Of a DNA stretch of 64,000 bases, positions 21,230 through 35,830 are shown piece by piece (positions within the stretch are counted from its first letter, which is position 1; every line of letters begins with the position of its first letter). This DNA comes from Halisarca cf. caerulea. Lineage: Eukaryota > Porifera > Demospongiae > Chondrillida > Halisarcidae. Below the pieces are notes generated by a model. The model was not told where the DNA came from, made no database searches, and saw only the letters and a program-made list of their open reading frames with translations. The DNA is taken from positions 165,294-229,293 of the forward strand of contig CAUJGJ010000143.1 of the NCBI GenBank assembly GCA_963170055.1, written 5' to 3'. The position numbers and the translations under genes are program-made.

Positions 21230-24200
21230 ATATCCAACACTACACAAATACGCCCACAGTAGTAAAGAAACTTCATGTGTGTCCACTGGGAATGTGCGTG
21301 GTGCTAGTGCCAAATATTGGTATTAGCACCAGCATATCCAACACTACACAAATACGTCCACAGTACTTTAGAAAGGTCATGTGTGTCCACTGGGAATGTG
21401 CGTGGTGCTAGTGCCAAATATTGGTATTAGCACCAGCATATCCAACACTACACAAATACGCCCACAGCACTTCAGAAAGGTCATGTGTGTCCACTGGGAA
21501 TGTGCGTGGTGCTAGTGCCAAATATTGGTATTAGCACCAGCATATCCAACACTACACAAATACGCCCACAGCACTTCAGAAACTTCATGTGTGTCCACTG
21601 GGAATGTGCTTGGTGCTAGTGCCAAATATTGGTATTAGCACCAGCATATCCAACACTACACAAATACGCCCACAGTAGTTAAGAAACTTCATGTGTGTCC
21701 ACTGGGAATGTGCGTGATGCTAGTGCCAAATATTGGTATTAGCACCAGCATATCCAACACTACACAAATACGCCCACAGCACTTCAGAAAGGTCATGTGT
21801 GTCCACTGGGAATGTGCGTGGTGCTAGTGCCAAATATTGGTATTACCACCAGCATATCCAACACTACCCAAATACGCCCACAGCACTTCAGAAACTTCAT
21901 GTGTGTCCATTGGGAATGTGCTTGGTGCTAGTGCCAAATATTGGTATTAGCACCAGCATATCCAACACTACACAAATACGCCCACAGTAGTTAAGAAACT
22001 TCATGTGTGTCCACTGGGAATGTGCGTGGTGCTAGTGCCAAATATTGGTATTAGCACCAGTATAACCAACACTACACAAATACGCCCACAGCACTTCAGA
22101 AAGGTCATGTGTGTCCACTGGGAATGTGCGTGGTGCTAGTGCAAATATTTTGGTATTAGCACCAGCATATCCAACACTACACAAATACGCCCACAGCACT
22201 TCAAAAAGGACATGTGTGTCCACTGGAAATGTGCGTGGTGCTAGTGCCATATATTTGTATTAGCACCAGCATATCCAACACTACACAAATACGCCCACAG
22301 CACTTCAGAAAGGTCATGTGTGTCCACTGGGAATGTGCGTGGTGCTAGTGCCAAATATTGGTATTAGCACCAGAATATCCAACACTACACAAATACGCCC
22401 ACAGCATTTCCGAATCTTCATGTGTGTCCACTGGGAATGTGCGTGGTGCTAGTACCAAATATTGGTATTAGCACCAGCATATCCAACACTACACAAATAC
22501 GCCCACAGCACTTCAGAAAGCTCATGTGTGTCCACTGGGAATGTGCGTGGTGCTAGTGCCAAATATTGGTATTAGCACCAGCATATCCAGCACTACACAA
22601 ATACGCCCACAGTAGTTAAGAAACTTCATGTGTGTCCACTGGGAATGTGCGTGGTGCTAGTTCCAAATATTGGTATTAGCACCAGCATATCCAATATTAC
22701 ACAAATACGCCCACAGTAGTAAAGAAACTTCATGTGTGTCCACTGGGAATGTGCGTGGTGCTAGTGCCAAATATTGGTATTAGCACCAGCATATCCAACA
22801 CTACACAAATACGTCCACAGCACTTTAGAAAGGTCATGTGTGTCCACTGGGAATGTGCGTGGTGCTAGTGCCAAATATTGGTATTAGCACCAGCATATCC
22901 AACACTACCCAAATACGCCCACAGCACTTCAGAAACTTCATGTGTGTCCACTGGGAATGTGCTTGGTGCTAGTGCCAAATATTGGTATTAGCACCAGCAT
23001 ATCCAACACTACACAAATACGCCCACAGTAGTAAAGAAACTTCATGTGTGTCCACTGGGAATGTGCGTGGTGCTAGTGCCAAATATTGGTATTAGCACCA
23101 GCATATCCAACACTACACAAATACGTCCACAGTACTTTAGAAAGGTCATGTGTGTCCACTGGGAATGTGCGTGGTGCTAGTGCCAAATATTGGTATTAGC
23201 ACCAGCATATCCAACACTACACAAATACGCCCACAGCACTTCAGAAAGGTCATGTGTGTCCACTGGGAATGTGCGTGGTGCTAGTGCCAAATATTGGTAT
23301 TAGCACCAGCATATCCAACACTACACAAATACGCCCACAGCACTTCAGAAACTTCATGTGTGTCCACTGGGAATGTGCTTGGTGCTAGTGCCAAATATTG
23401 GTATTAGCACCAGCATATCCAACACTACACAAATACGCCCACAGTAGTTAAGAAACTTCATGTGTGTCCACTGGGAATGTGCGTGATGCTAGTGCCAAAT
23501 ATTGGTATTAGCACCAGCATATCCAACACTACACAAATACGCCCACAGCACTTCAGAAAGGTCATGTGTGTCCACTGGGAATGTGCGTGGTGCTAGTGCC
23601 AAATATTGGTATTACCACCAGCATATCCAACACTACCCAAATACGCCCACAGCACTTCAGAAACTTCATGTGTGTCCATTGGGAATGTGCTTGGTGCTAG
23701 TGCCAAATATTGGTATTAGCACCAGCATATCCAACACTACACAAATACGCCCACAGTAGTTAAGAAACTTCATGTGTGTCCACTGGGAATGTGCGTGGTG
23801 CTAGTGCCAAATATTGGTATTAGCACCAGTATAACCAACACTACACAAATACGCCCACAGCACTTCAGAAAGGTCATGTGTGTCCACTGGGAATGTGCGT
23901 GGTGCTAGTGCAAATATTTTGGTATTAGCACCAGCATATCCAACACTACACAAATACGCCCACAGCACTTCAAAAAGGACATGTGTGTCCACTGGAAATG
24001 TGCGTGGTGCTAGTGCCATATATTTGTATTAGCACCAGCATATCCAACACTACACAAATACGCCCACAGCACTTCAGAAAGGTCATGTGTGTCCACTGGG
24101 AATGTGCGTGGTGCTAGTGCCAAATATTGGTATTAGCACCAGAATATCCAACACTACACAAATACGCCCACAGCATTTCCGAATCTTCATGTGTGTCCAC

Positions 24201-24665
24201 TGGGAATGTGCGTGGTGCTAGTACCAAATATTGGTATTAGCACCAGCATATCCAACACTACACAAATACGCCCACAGCACTTCAGAAAGCTCATGTGTGT
24301 CCACTGGGAATGTGCGTGGTGCTAGTGCCAAATATTGGTATTAGCACCAGCATATCCAGCACTACACAAATACGCCCACAGTAGTTAAGAAACTTCATGT
24401 GTGTCCACTGGGAATGTGCGTGGTGCTAGTTCCAAATATTGGTATTAGCACCAGCATATCCAATATTACACAAATACGCCCACAGTAGTAAAGAAACTTC
24501 ATGTGTGTCCACTGGGAATGTGCGTGGTGCTAGTGCCAAATATTGGTATTAGCACCAGCATATCCAACACTACACAAATACGTCCACAGCACTTTAGAAA
24601 GGTCATGTGTGTCCACTGGGAATGTGCGTGGTGCTAGTGCCAAATATTGGTATTAGCACCAGCAT
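21230..24665 (+). repeat. 17-monomer HOR pair (1,769 bp)
   Basis: Copy 1 is about 21230-22895 and copy 2 about 22999-24665, offset 1,769 bp (17 monomers plus one base from the 105-bp variant). Linked markers repeat in order: AGTAGTAAAGAAAC, ACGTCCACAGTACTTTAG, GTGCGTGATGC, TATTACCACCAGC, GTCCATTGGG, the 105-bp monomer and CATTTCCGAATC. I saw no differences between copies over most of the length, indicating recent duplication. Confidence 0.87.
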
Positions 24666-26479
24666 ATCCAACACTACACAAATACGCCCAAAGCACTTTA
24701 GAAAGGTCATGTGTGTCCACTGGGAATGTGCGTGGTGCTAGTGCCAAATATTGGTATTAGCACCAGCATATCCAACACTACACAAATACGCCCACAGCAC
24801 TTCAGAAACTTCATGTGTGTCCACTGGGAATGTGCTTGGTGCTAGTGCCAAATATTGGTATTAGCACCAGCATATCCAACACTACACAAATACGCCCACA
24901 GTAGTTAAGAAACTTCATGTGTGTCCACTGGGAATGTGCGTGATGCTAGTGCCAAATATTGGTATTAGCACCAGCATATCCAACACTACACAAATACGCC
25001 CACAGCACTTCAGAAAGGTCATGTGTGTCCACTGGGAATGTGCGTGGTGCTAGTGCCAAATATTGGTATTAGCACCAGCATATCCAACACTACCCAAATA
25101 CGCCCACAGCACTTCAGAAACTTCATGTGTGTCCACTGGGAATGTGCTTGGTGCTAGTGCCAAATATTGGTATTAGCACCAGCATATCCAACACTCCACA
25201 AATACGCCCACAGTAGTTAAGAAACTTCATGTGTGTCCACTGGGAATGTGCGTGATGCTAGTGCCAAATATTGGTATTAGCACCAGCATATCCAACACTA
25301 CACAAATACGCCCACAGCACTTAAGTAAGGTCATGTGTGTCCACTGGGAATGTGCGTGGTGCTAGTGCCAAATATTGGTATTAGCACCAGCATATCCAAC
25401 ACTACACAAATACGCCCACAGCACTTCAGAAAGGTCATGTGTGTCCACTGGGAATGTGCGTGGTGCTAGTGCCAAATATTGGTTTTTGCACCAGCATATC
25501 CAACACTACACAAATACGCCCACAGCACTTCAGAAAGGTCATGTGTGTCCACTGGGAATGTGCGTGGTGCTAGTGCCAAATATTGGTATTAGCACCAGCA
25601 TATCCATCACTACACAAATACGCCCACAGCACTTCAGAAACTTCATGTGTGTCCACTGGGAATGTGCGTGGTGCTAGTGCCAAATAAGGGTATTAGCACC
25701 AGCATATCCAACATTACACAAATACGCCCAAAGTAGTTAAGAAACTTCATGTGTGTCCACTGGGAATGTGCGTGGTGCTAGTGCCAAATATTGGTATTTG
25801 CACCAGCATATCCAACACTACACAAATACGCCCACAGCACTTCAGAAAGGTCATGTGTGTCCACTGGGAATGTGCGTGGTGCTAGTGCCAAATATTGGTA
25901 TTAGCACCAGCATATCCAACATTACACAAATACGCCCACAGTAGTTAAGCAACTTCATGTGTGTCCACTGGGAATGTGCGTGGTGCTAATGCCAAATATT
26001 GGTATTAGCACCAGCATATCCAACACTACACAAATACGCCCACAGCACTTCAGAAAGGTCATGTGTGTCCACTGGGATTGTGCGTGGTGCTAGTGCCAAA
26101 TATTGGTATTTGCACCAGCATATCCAACACTACACAAATACGCCCACAGTACTTCAGAAAGGTCATGTGTATCCACTGGGAATGTGCGTGGTGCTAGTGC
26201 CAAATATTGGTATTAGCACCAGCATATCCAATATTACACAAATACGCCCACAGTAGTAAAGAAACTTCATGTGTGTCCACTGGGAATGTGCGTGGTGCTA
26301 GTGCCAAATATTGGTATTAGCACCAGCATATCCAACACTACCCAAATACGCCCACAGCACTTCAGAAACTTCATGTGTGTCCACTGGGAATGTGCTTGGT
26401 GCTAGTGCCAAATATTGGTATTAGCACCAGCATATCCAACACTACACAAATACGCCCACAGTAGTTAAGAAACTTCATG

Positions 26480-29400
26480 TGTGTCCACTGGGAATGTGCG
26501 TGGTGCTAGTGCCAAATATTGGTATTAGCACCAGTATAACCAACACTACACAAATACGCCCACAGCACTTCAGAAAGGTCATGTGTGTCCACTGGGAATG
26601 TGCGTGGTGCTAGTGCAAATATTTTGGTATTAGCACCAGCATATCCAACACTACACAAATACGCCCACAGCACTTCAAAAAGGACATGTGTGTCCACTGG
26701 AAATGTGCGTGGTGCTAGTGCCATATATTTGTATTAGCACCAGCATATCCAACACTACACAAATACGCCCGTAGCACTTCAGAAAGGTCATGTGTGTCCA
26801 CTGGGAATGTGCCTTGTGCTAGTGCCAAATATTGGTATTAGCAAAAGAATATCCAACACTACACAAATACGCCCACAGCATTTCAGAATCTTCATGTGTG
26901 TCCACTGGGAATGTGCGTGGTGCTAGTACCAAATATTGGTATTAGCACCAGCATATCCAACACTACACAAATACGCCCACAGCACTTCAGAAAGCTCATG
27001 TGTGTCCACTGGGAATGTGCGTGGTGCTAGTGCCAAATATTGGTATTAGCACCAGCATATCAAGCACTACACAAATACGCCCACAGTAGTTAAGAAACTT
27101 CATGTGTGTCCACTGGGAATGTGCGTGGTGCTAGTGCCAAATATTGGTATTAGCACCAGCATATCCAACACTACACAGATACACCCACAGCACTTCAGAA
27201 AGGACATGTGTGTCCCCTGGGAATGTGCGTGGTGCTAGTGCCAAATATTGGTATTAGCACCAGCATATCCAACATTACACAAATACGCCCACAGTAGTTA
27301 AGCAACTTCATGTGTGTCCACTGGGAATGTGCGTGGTGCTAATGCCAAATATTGGTATTAGCACCAGCATATCCAACACTACACAAATACGCCCACAGCA
27401 CTTCAGAAAGGTCATGTGTGTCCACTGGGAATGTGCGTGGTGCTAGTGCAAATATTTTGGTATTAGCACCAGCATATCCAACACTACACAAATACGCCCA
27501 CAGCACTTCAGAAAGGACATGTGTGTCCACTGGGAATGTGCGTGGTGCTAGTGCCAAATATTGGTATTAGCACCAGCATATCCAACACTACACAAATACG
27601 CCCACAGCACTTTAGAAAGGTCATGTGTGTCCACTGGGAATGTGCGTGGTGCTAGTGCCAAATATTGGTATTAGCACCAACATATCCAACACTACACAAA
27701 TACGCCCACAGCATTTAAGAATCTTTATGTGTGTCCACTGGGAATGTGCGTGGTGCTAGTGCCAAATATTGGTTTTAGCACCAGCATATCCAACACTACA
27801 CAAATACGCCCACAGCACTTCAGAAACTTCATGTGTGTCCACTGGGAATGTGCGTGGTGCCAGTGCCAAATATTGGTATGAGCACCAGCATATCCTACAC
27901 TACACAAATACGCCCACAGTAGTTAAGAAACTTCATGTGTGTCCACTGGGAATGTGCGTGGTACTAGTGCCAAATATTGGTATTAGCAACAGCATATCCA
28001 ACACTAAACAAATACGCCCACAGCACTTCAGAAAGGTCATGTGTGTCCACTGGGAATGTGCGTGGTGCTAGTGCCAAATATTGGTATTAGCACCAGTATA
28101 ACCAACACTACACAAATACGCCCACAGCACTTCAGAAAGGTCATGTGTGTCCACTGGGAATGTGCGTGGTGCTAGTGCAAATATTTTGGTATTAGCACCA
28201 GCATATCCAACACTACACAAATACGCCCACAGCACTTCAAAAAGGACATGTGTGTCCACTGGAAATGTGCGTGGTGCTAGTGCCATATATTTGTATTAGC
28301 ACCAGCATATCCAACACTACACAAATACGCCCGTAGCACTTCAGAAAGGTCATGTGTGTCCACTGGGAATGTGCCTTGTGCTAGTGCCAAATATTGGTAT
28401 TAGCACCAGAATATCCAACACTACACAAATACGCCCACAGCATTTCAGAATCTTCATGTGTGTCCACTGCGAATGTGCGTGGTGCTAGTACCAAATATTG
28501 GTATTAGCACCAGCATATCCAACACTACACAAATACGCCCACAGCACTTCAGAAAGCTCATGTGTGTCCACTGGGAATGTGCGTGGTGCTAGTGCCAAAT
28601 ATTGGTATTAGCACCAGCATATCAAGCACTACACAAATACGCCCACAGTAGTTAAGAAACTTCATGTGTGTCCACTGGGAATGTGCGTGGTGCTAGTGCC
28701 AAATATTGGTATTAGCACCAGCATATCCAACACTACACAGATACACCCACAGCACTTCAGAAAGGACATGTGTGTCCCCTGGGAATGTGCGTGGTGCTAG
28801 TGCCAAATATTGGTATTAGCACCAGCATATCCAATACCACACAAATACGCCCACAGTACTTCAGAAAGGTCATGTGTGTCCACTGGGAATGTGCGTGGTG
28901 CTAGTGCCAAATACTGGTATTAGCACCAGTATATCCAACACTACACAAATACGCCCACAGCACTTCAGAAAGGTCATGTGTGTCCACTGGGAATGTGCGT
29001 GGTGCTAGTGCAAATATTTTGGTATTAGCACCAGCATATCCAACACTACACAAATACGCCCACAGCACTTCAGAAAGGACATGTGTGTCCACTGGGAATG
29101 TGCGTGGTGCTAGTGCCAAATATTGGTATTAGCACCAGCATATCCAACACAAAACAAATACGCCCACAGCACTTCAGAAAGGTCATGTGTGTCCACTGGG
29201 AATGTGCGTGGTGCTAGTGCCAAATATTGGTATTAGCACCAACATATCCAACCCTACACAAATACGCCCACAGCATTTAAGAATCTTTATGTGTTTCCAC
29301 TGGGAATGTGCGTGGTGCTAGTGCCAAATATTGGTTTTAGCACCAGCATATCCAACACTACACAAATACGCCCACAGCACTTCAGAAACTTCATGTGTGT

Positions 29401-29660
29401 CCACTGGGAATGTGCGTGGTGCCAGTGCCAAATATTGGTATGAGCACCAGCATATCCTACACTACACAAATACGCCCACAGTAGTTAAGAAACTTCATGT
29501 GTGTCCACTGGGAATGTGCGTGGTACTAGTGCCAAATATTGGTATTAGAAACAGCATATCCAACACTAAACAAATACGCCCACAGCACTTCAGAAAGGTC
29601 ATGTGTGTCCACTGGGAATGTGCGTGGTGCTAGTGCCAAATATTGGTATTAGCACCAGCA
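26480..29660 (+). repeat. 15-monomer HOR pair (1,562 bp) with a replaced patch
   Basis: The markers GCCCGTAGCAC (26769 and 28331), ATATCAAGCACTAC, CATTTAAGAATCTTTATGTG and TATCCTACACTAC recur 1,562 bp apart (15 monomers plus two bases, each copy holding two 105-bp monomers). About one monomer differs in the middle. Near 27265-27340 copy 1 has the AACATTACAC / AGTTAAGCAACTTC form. The matching place near 28830-28900 has ATACCACAC / GTACTTCAGAAAGG. The flanks of the patch match, which suggests local sequence replacement. Confidence 0.83.
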
Positions 29661-32600
29661 TATCCAACACTACACAAATACGCCCACAGTAGTTAAGAAA
29701 CTTCATGTGTGTCCACTGGGAATGTGCGTGGTGCTAGTGCCAAATATTGGTATTAGCACCAGCATATCCAACACTACACAAATACGCCCACAGCACTTCA
29801 GAAAGGTCATGTGTGTCCACTGGGAATGTGCGTGGTGCTAGTGCCAAATATTGGTATTAGCACCAGCATATCCAACACTACACAAATACGCCCACAGCAC
29901 TTTAGAAAGGTCATGTGTGTCCACTGGGAATGTGCGTGGTGCTAGTGCCAAATATTGGTATTAGCACCAGCATATCCAACACTACACAAATACGCCCACA
30001 GCACTTCAGAAAGGTCATGTGTGTCCACTGGGAATGTGCGTGGTGCTAGTGCCAGATATTGGTATTAGCACCAGCATATCCAACACTACACAAATACGCC
30101 CACAGCACTTCAGAAAGGTCATGTGTGTCCACTGGGAATGTGCGTGGTGCTAGTGCCAAATATTGGTATTAGCACCAGCATATCCAACATTACACAAATA
30201 CGCCCACAGTAGTTAAGAAACTTCATGTGTGTCCACTTGGAATGTGCGTGGTGCTAATGCCAAATATTGGTATTAGCACCAGCATATCCAACACTACACA
30301 AATACGCCCACAGCACTTCAGAAAGGTCATGTGTGTCCACTGGGAATGTGCGTGGTGCTAGTGCCAAATATTGGTATTAGCACCAGCATATCCAACACTA
30401 CACAAATACGCCCACAGTACTTCAGAAAGGTCATGTGTGTCCACTGAGAATGTGCGTGGTGCTAGTGCCAAATATTGGTATTAGCACCAGCATATCCAAT
30501 ATTACACAAATACGCCCACAGTAGTTAAGAAACTTCATGTGTGTCCACTGGGAATGTGCGTGGTGCTAGTGCCAAATATTGGTATTAGCACCAGCATATC
30601 CAACACTACACAAATACGCCCACAGCACTTTAGAAATGTCATGTGTGTCCACTGGGAATGTGCGTGGTGCTAGTGCCAAATATTGGTATTTGCACCAACA
30701 TATCCAACACTACACAAATACGCCCACAGCATTTAAGAATCTTTATGTGTGTCCACTGGGAATGTGCGTGGTGCTAGTGCCAAATATTGGTATTAGCACC
30801 AGCATATCCAACACTACACAAATACGCCCACAGCACTTCAGAAACTTCATGTGTGTCCACTGGGAATGTGCGTGGTGCTAGTGCCAAATATTGGTATGAG
30901 CACCAGCAAATCCAACACTACAAATATACGCCCATAGAACTTCAGAAAGGTCATGTGTGTCCACTGGGAATGTGCGTGGTGCTAGTGCCAAATATTGGTA
31001 TTAGCACCAGCATATCCAACACTACACAAATACGCCCACAGTAGTTAAGAAACTTCATGTGTGTCCACTGGGAATGTGCGTGGTGCTAGTGCCAAATATT
31101 GGTATTAGCACCAGCATATCCAACACTTCACAAATACGCCCACAGCACTTCAGAAAGGTCATGTGTGTCCACTGGGAATGTGCGTGGTGCTAGTGCCAAA
31201 TATTGGTATTAGCACCAGCATATCCAACACTACACAAATACGCCCACAGTACTTCAGAAAGGTCATGTGTGTCCACTGGGAATGTGCGTGGTGCTAGTGC
31301 CAAATATTGGTATTAGCACCAGCATATCCAATATTACACAAATACGCCCACAGTAGTTAAGAAACTTCATGTGTGTCCACTGGGAATGTGCGTGGTGCTA
31401 GTGCCAAATATTGGTATTAGCACCAGCATATCCAACACTACACAAATACGCCCACAGCACTTTAGAAAGGTCATGTGTGTCCACTGGGAATGTGCGTGGT
31501 GTTAGTGCCAAATATTGGTATTTGCACCAAAATATTCTACACTACACAAATACGCCCACAGCATTTAAGAATGTTTATGTGTGTCCACTGGGAATGTGCG
31601 TGGTGCTAGTGCCAAATATTGGTATTAGCACCAGCATATCCAACATTACAGAAATACGCCCAAAGTAGTTAAGAAACTTCGTGTGTGTCCACTGGGAATG
31701 TGCGTGGTGCTAGTGCCATATATTTGTATTAGCACCAGCATATCCAACACTACAAATATACGCCCATAGAACTTCAGAAAGGTCATGTGTGTCCACTGGG
31801 AATGTGCGTGGTGCTAGTGCCAAATATTGGTATTAGCACCAGCATATCCAACACTACACAAATACGCTCACAGTAGTTAAGAAACTTCATGTGTGTCCAC
31901 TGGGAATGTGCGTGGTGCTAGTGCCAAATATTGGTATTAGCACCAGCATATCCAACACTACACAAATACGCCCACAGCACTTCAGAAAGGTCATGTGTGT
32001 CCACTGGGAATGTGCGTGGTGCTAGTGCCAAATATTGGTATTAGCACCAGTATATCCAACACTACACAAATACGTCCACAGCAATTTAGAAAGGTCATGT
32101 GTGTCCACTGGGAATGTGCGTGGTGCTAGTGCCAAATATTGGTATTAGCACCAGCATGTCCAACACTACACAAATACGCCCACAGCACTTCAGAAAGGTC
32201 ATGTGTGTCCACTGGGAATGTGCGTGGTGCTAGTGCCAAATATTGGTATTAGCACCAGCATATCCAACACTACACAAATACGTCCACAGCACTTTAGAAA
32301 GGTCATGTGTGTCCACTGGGAATGTGCGTGGTGCTAGTGCCAAATATTGGTATTAGCACCAGCATATCCAACACTACACAAATACGCCCACAGCACTTCA
32401 GAAAGGTCATGTGTGTCCACTGGGAATGTGCGTGGTGCTAGTGCCAAATATTGGTATTAGCACCAGCATATCCAACACTACACAAATACGCCCACAGCAC
32501 TTCAGAAACTTCATGTGTGTCCTCTGGGAATGTGCGTGGTGCTAGTGCCAAATATTGGTATTAGCACCAGCATATCCAACACTACACACATATGCCCACA

Positions 32601-32860
32601 GCACTTCAGAAAGGTCATGTGTGTCCACTGGGAATGTGCGTGGTTCTAGTGCCAAATATTGGTATTAGCAAAAGTATATCCAACACTACACAAATACGCC
32701 CACAGCACTTCAGAAAGGTCATGTGTGTCCACTGGGATTGTGCGTGGTGCTAGTGCCAAATATTGGTATTAGCACCAGCATATCCAACACTACACAAATA
32801 TGCCCACAGTACTTCAGAAAGGTCATGTGTGTCCACTGGGAATGTGCGTGGTGCTAGTGC
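29661..32860 (+). repeat. Interior monomers, first TTTGCACCAA-type marker units
   Basis: Near-consensus monomers. The marker monomer with TATTTGCACCAA and CATTTAAGAATCTTTATG first appears here, at about 30690 and 31518, and dominates the HORs to 59 kb. A shortened CACTACAAATATACGCCCATAG form also first appears here (about 30916 and 31750). No exact tandem HOR pair was resolved within this stretch. Confidence 0.6.
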
Positions 32861-35830
32861 CAAATATTGGTATTAGCATCAGCATATCCAACACTACACA
32901 AATACGCCCACAGCACTTCAGAAACTTCATGTGTGTCCACTGGGAATGTGCGTGGTGCTAGTGCCAAATATTGGTATGAGCACCAGCATATCCAACACTA
33001 CACAAATACGCCCACAGTAGTTAAGAAACTTCATGTGTGTCCACTGGGAATGTGCGTGGTGCTAGTGCCAAATTTTGCTATTAGCAACAGCATATCCAAC
33101 ACTACACAAATACGCCCACAGCACTTCAGAAAGGTCATGTGTGTCCACTGGGAATGTGCGTGGTGCTAGTGCCAAATATTGGTATTAGCACCAGCATATC
33201 CAACACTACACAAATACGCCCACAGCACTATAGACAGGTCATGTGTGTCCACTGGGAATGTGCGTGGTGCTAGTGCCAAATATTGGTATTAGCACCAGCA
33301 TATCCAACATTACACAAATACGCCCACAGCACTTCAGAAAGGTCATGTGTGTCCACTGGGAATGTGCGTGGTGCTAGTGCCAAATATTGGTATTAGCACC
33401 AGCATATCCAATATTACACAAATACGCCCACAGTAGTTAAGAAACTTCATGTGTGTCCACTGGGAATGTGCGTGGGGCTAGTGCCAAATATTGGTATTAG
33501 CACCAGCATATCCAACACTACACAAATACGCCCACAGCACTTTAGAAAGGTCATGTGTGTCCACTGGGAATGTGCGTGGTGTTAGTGCCAAATATTGGTA
33601 TTTGCACCAACATATCCTACACTACATAAATACGCCCACAGCATTTAAGAATCTTTATGTGTGTCCACTGGGAATGTGCGTGGTGTTAGTGCCAAATATT
33701 GGTATTAGCACCAGCATATCCAACATTACAGAAATACGCCCAAAGTAGTTAAGAAACTTCGTGTGTGTCCACTGGGAATGTGCGTGGTGCTAGTGCCATA
33801 TATTTGTATTAGCACCAGCATATCCAACACTACAAATATACGCCCATAGAACTTCAGAAAGGTCATGTGTGTCCACTGGGAATGTGCGTGGTGCTAGTGC
33901 CAAATATTGGTATTAGCACCAGCATATCCAACACTCCACAAATACGCCCACAGTAGTTAAGAAACTTCATGTGTGTCCACTGGGAATGTGCGTGGTGCTA
34001 GTGCCAAATATTGGTATTAGCACCAGCATATCCAACACTACACAAATACGCCCACAGCACTTCAGAAAGCTCATGTGTGTCCACTGGGAATGTGCGTGGT
34101 GCTAGTGCCAAATATTGGTATTAGCACCAGCATATCCAACACTACACAAATACGTCCACAGCAATTTAGAAAGGTCATGTGTGTCCACTGGGAATGTGCG
34201 TGGTGCTAGTGCCAAATATTGGTATTAGCACCAGCATATCCAACACTACACAAATACGCCCACAGCACTTCAGAAAGGTCATGTGTGTCCACTGGGAATG
34301 TGCGTGGTGCTAGTGCCAAATATTGGTATGAGCACCAGCATATCCAACACTACACAAATACGCCCACAGTAGTTAAGAAACTTCATGTGTGTCCACTGGG
34401 AATGTGCGTGGTGCTAGTGCCAAATATTGGTATGAGCACCAGCACATCCAACACTACACAAATACGCCCACAGTAGTTAAGAAACTTCATGTGTGTCCAC
34501 TGGGAATGTGCGTGGTGCTAGTGCCAAATTTTGCTATTAGCAACAGCATATCCAACACTACACAAATACGCCCACAGCACTTCAGAAAGGTCATGTGTGT
34601 CCACTGGGAATGTGCGTGGTGCTAGTGCCAAATATTGGTATTAGCACCAGCATATCCAACACTACACAAATACGCCCACAGCACTATAGACAGGTCATGT
34701 GTGTCCACTGGGAATGTGCGTGGTGCTAGTGCCAAATATTGGTATTAGCACCAGCATATCCAACACTACACAAATACGCCCACAGCACTTCAGAAAGGTC
34801 ATGTGTGTCCACTGGGAATGTGCGTGGTGCTAGTGCCAAATATTGGTATTAGCACCAGCATATCCAATATTACACAAATACGCCCACAGTAGTTAAGAAA
34901 CTTCATGTGTGTCCACTGGGAATGTGCGTGGTGCTAGTGCCAAATATTGGTATTAGCACCAGCATATCCAACACTACACAAATACGCCCACAGCACTTTA
35001 GAAAGGTCATGTGTGTCCACTGGGAATGTGCGTGGTGTTAGTGCCAAATATTGGTATTTGCACCAACATATCCTACACTACATAAATACGCCCACAGCAT
35101 TTAAGAATCTTTATGTGTGTCCACTGGGAATGTGCGTGGTGTTAGTGCCAAATATTGGTATTAGCACCAGCATATCCAACATTACAGAAATACGCCCAAA
35201 GTAGTTAAGAAACTTCGTGTGTGTCCACTGGGAATGTGCGTGGTGCTAGTGCCATATATTTGTATTAGCACCAGCATATCCAACACTACAAATATACGCC
35301 CATAGAACTTCAGAAAGGTCATGTGTGTCCACTGGGAATGTGCGTGGTGCTAGTGCCAAATATTGGTATTAGCACCAGCATATCCAACACTCCACAAATA
35401 CGCCCACAGTAGTTAAGAAACTTCATGTGTGTCCACTGGGAATGTGCGTGGTGCTAGTGCCAAATATTGGTATTAGCACCAGCATATCCAACACTACACA
35501 AATACGCCCACAGCACTTCAGAAAGCTCATGTGTGTCCACTGGGAATGTGCGTGGTGCTAGTACCAAATATTGGTATTAGCACCAGCATATCCAACACTA
35601 CACAAATACGTCCACAGCAATTTAGAAAGGTCATGTGTGTCCACTGGGAATGTGCGTGGTGCTAGTGCCAAATATTGGTATTAGCACCAGCATATCCAAC
35701 ACTACACAAATACGCCCACAGCACTTCAGAAAGGTCATGTGTGTCCACTGGGAATGTGCGTGGTGCTAGTGCCAAATATTGGTATTAGCACCAGCATATC
35801 CAACACTACACAAATACGTCCACAGCACTT
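32860..35830 (+). repeat. 14-monomer HOR pair (1,456 bp)
   Basis: CAAATTTTGCTATTAGCAAC at about 33070 and 34526, the TTTGCACCAA marker unit, the AATATACGCCCATAG unit and the ACACTCCACAAATACG form all recur 1,456 bp apart (14 monomers exactly). Copies are close to identical. One difference is GTGCGTGGGGC in copy 1 near 33475. Confidence 0.8.
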
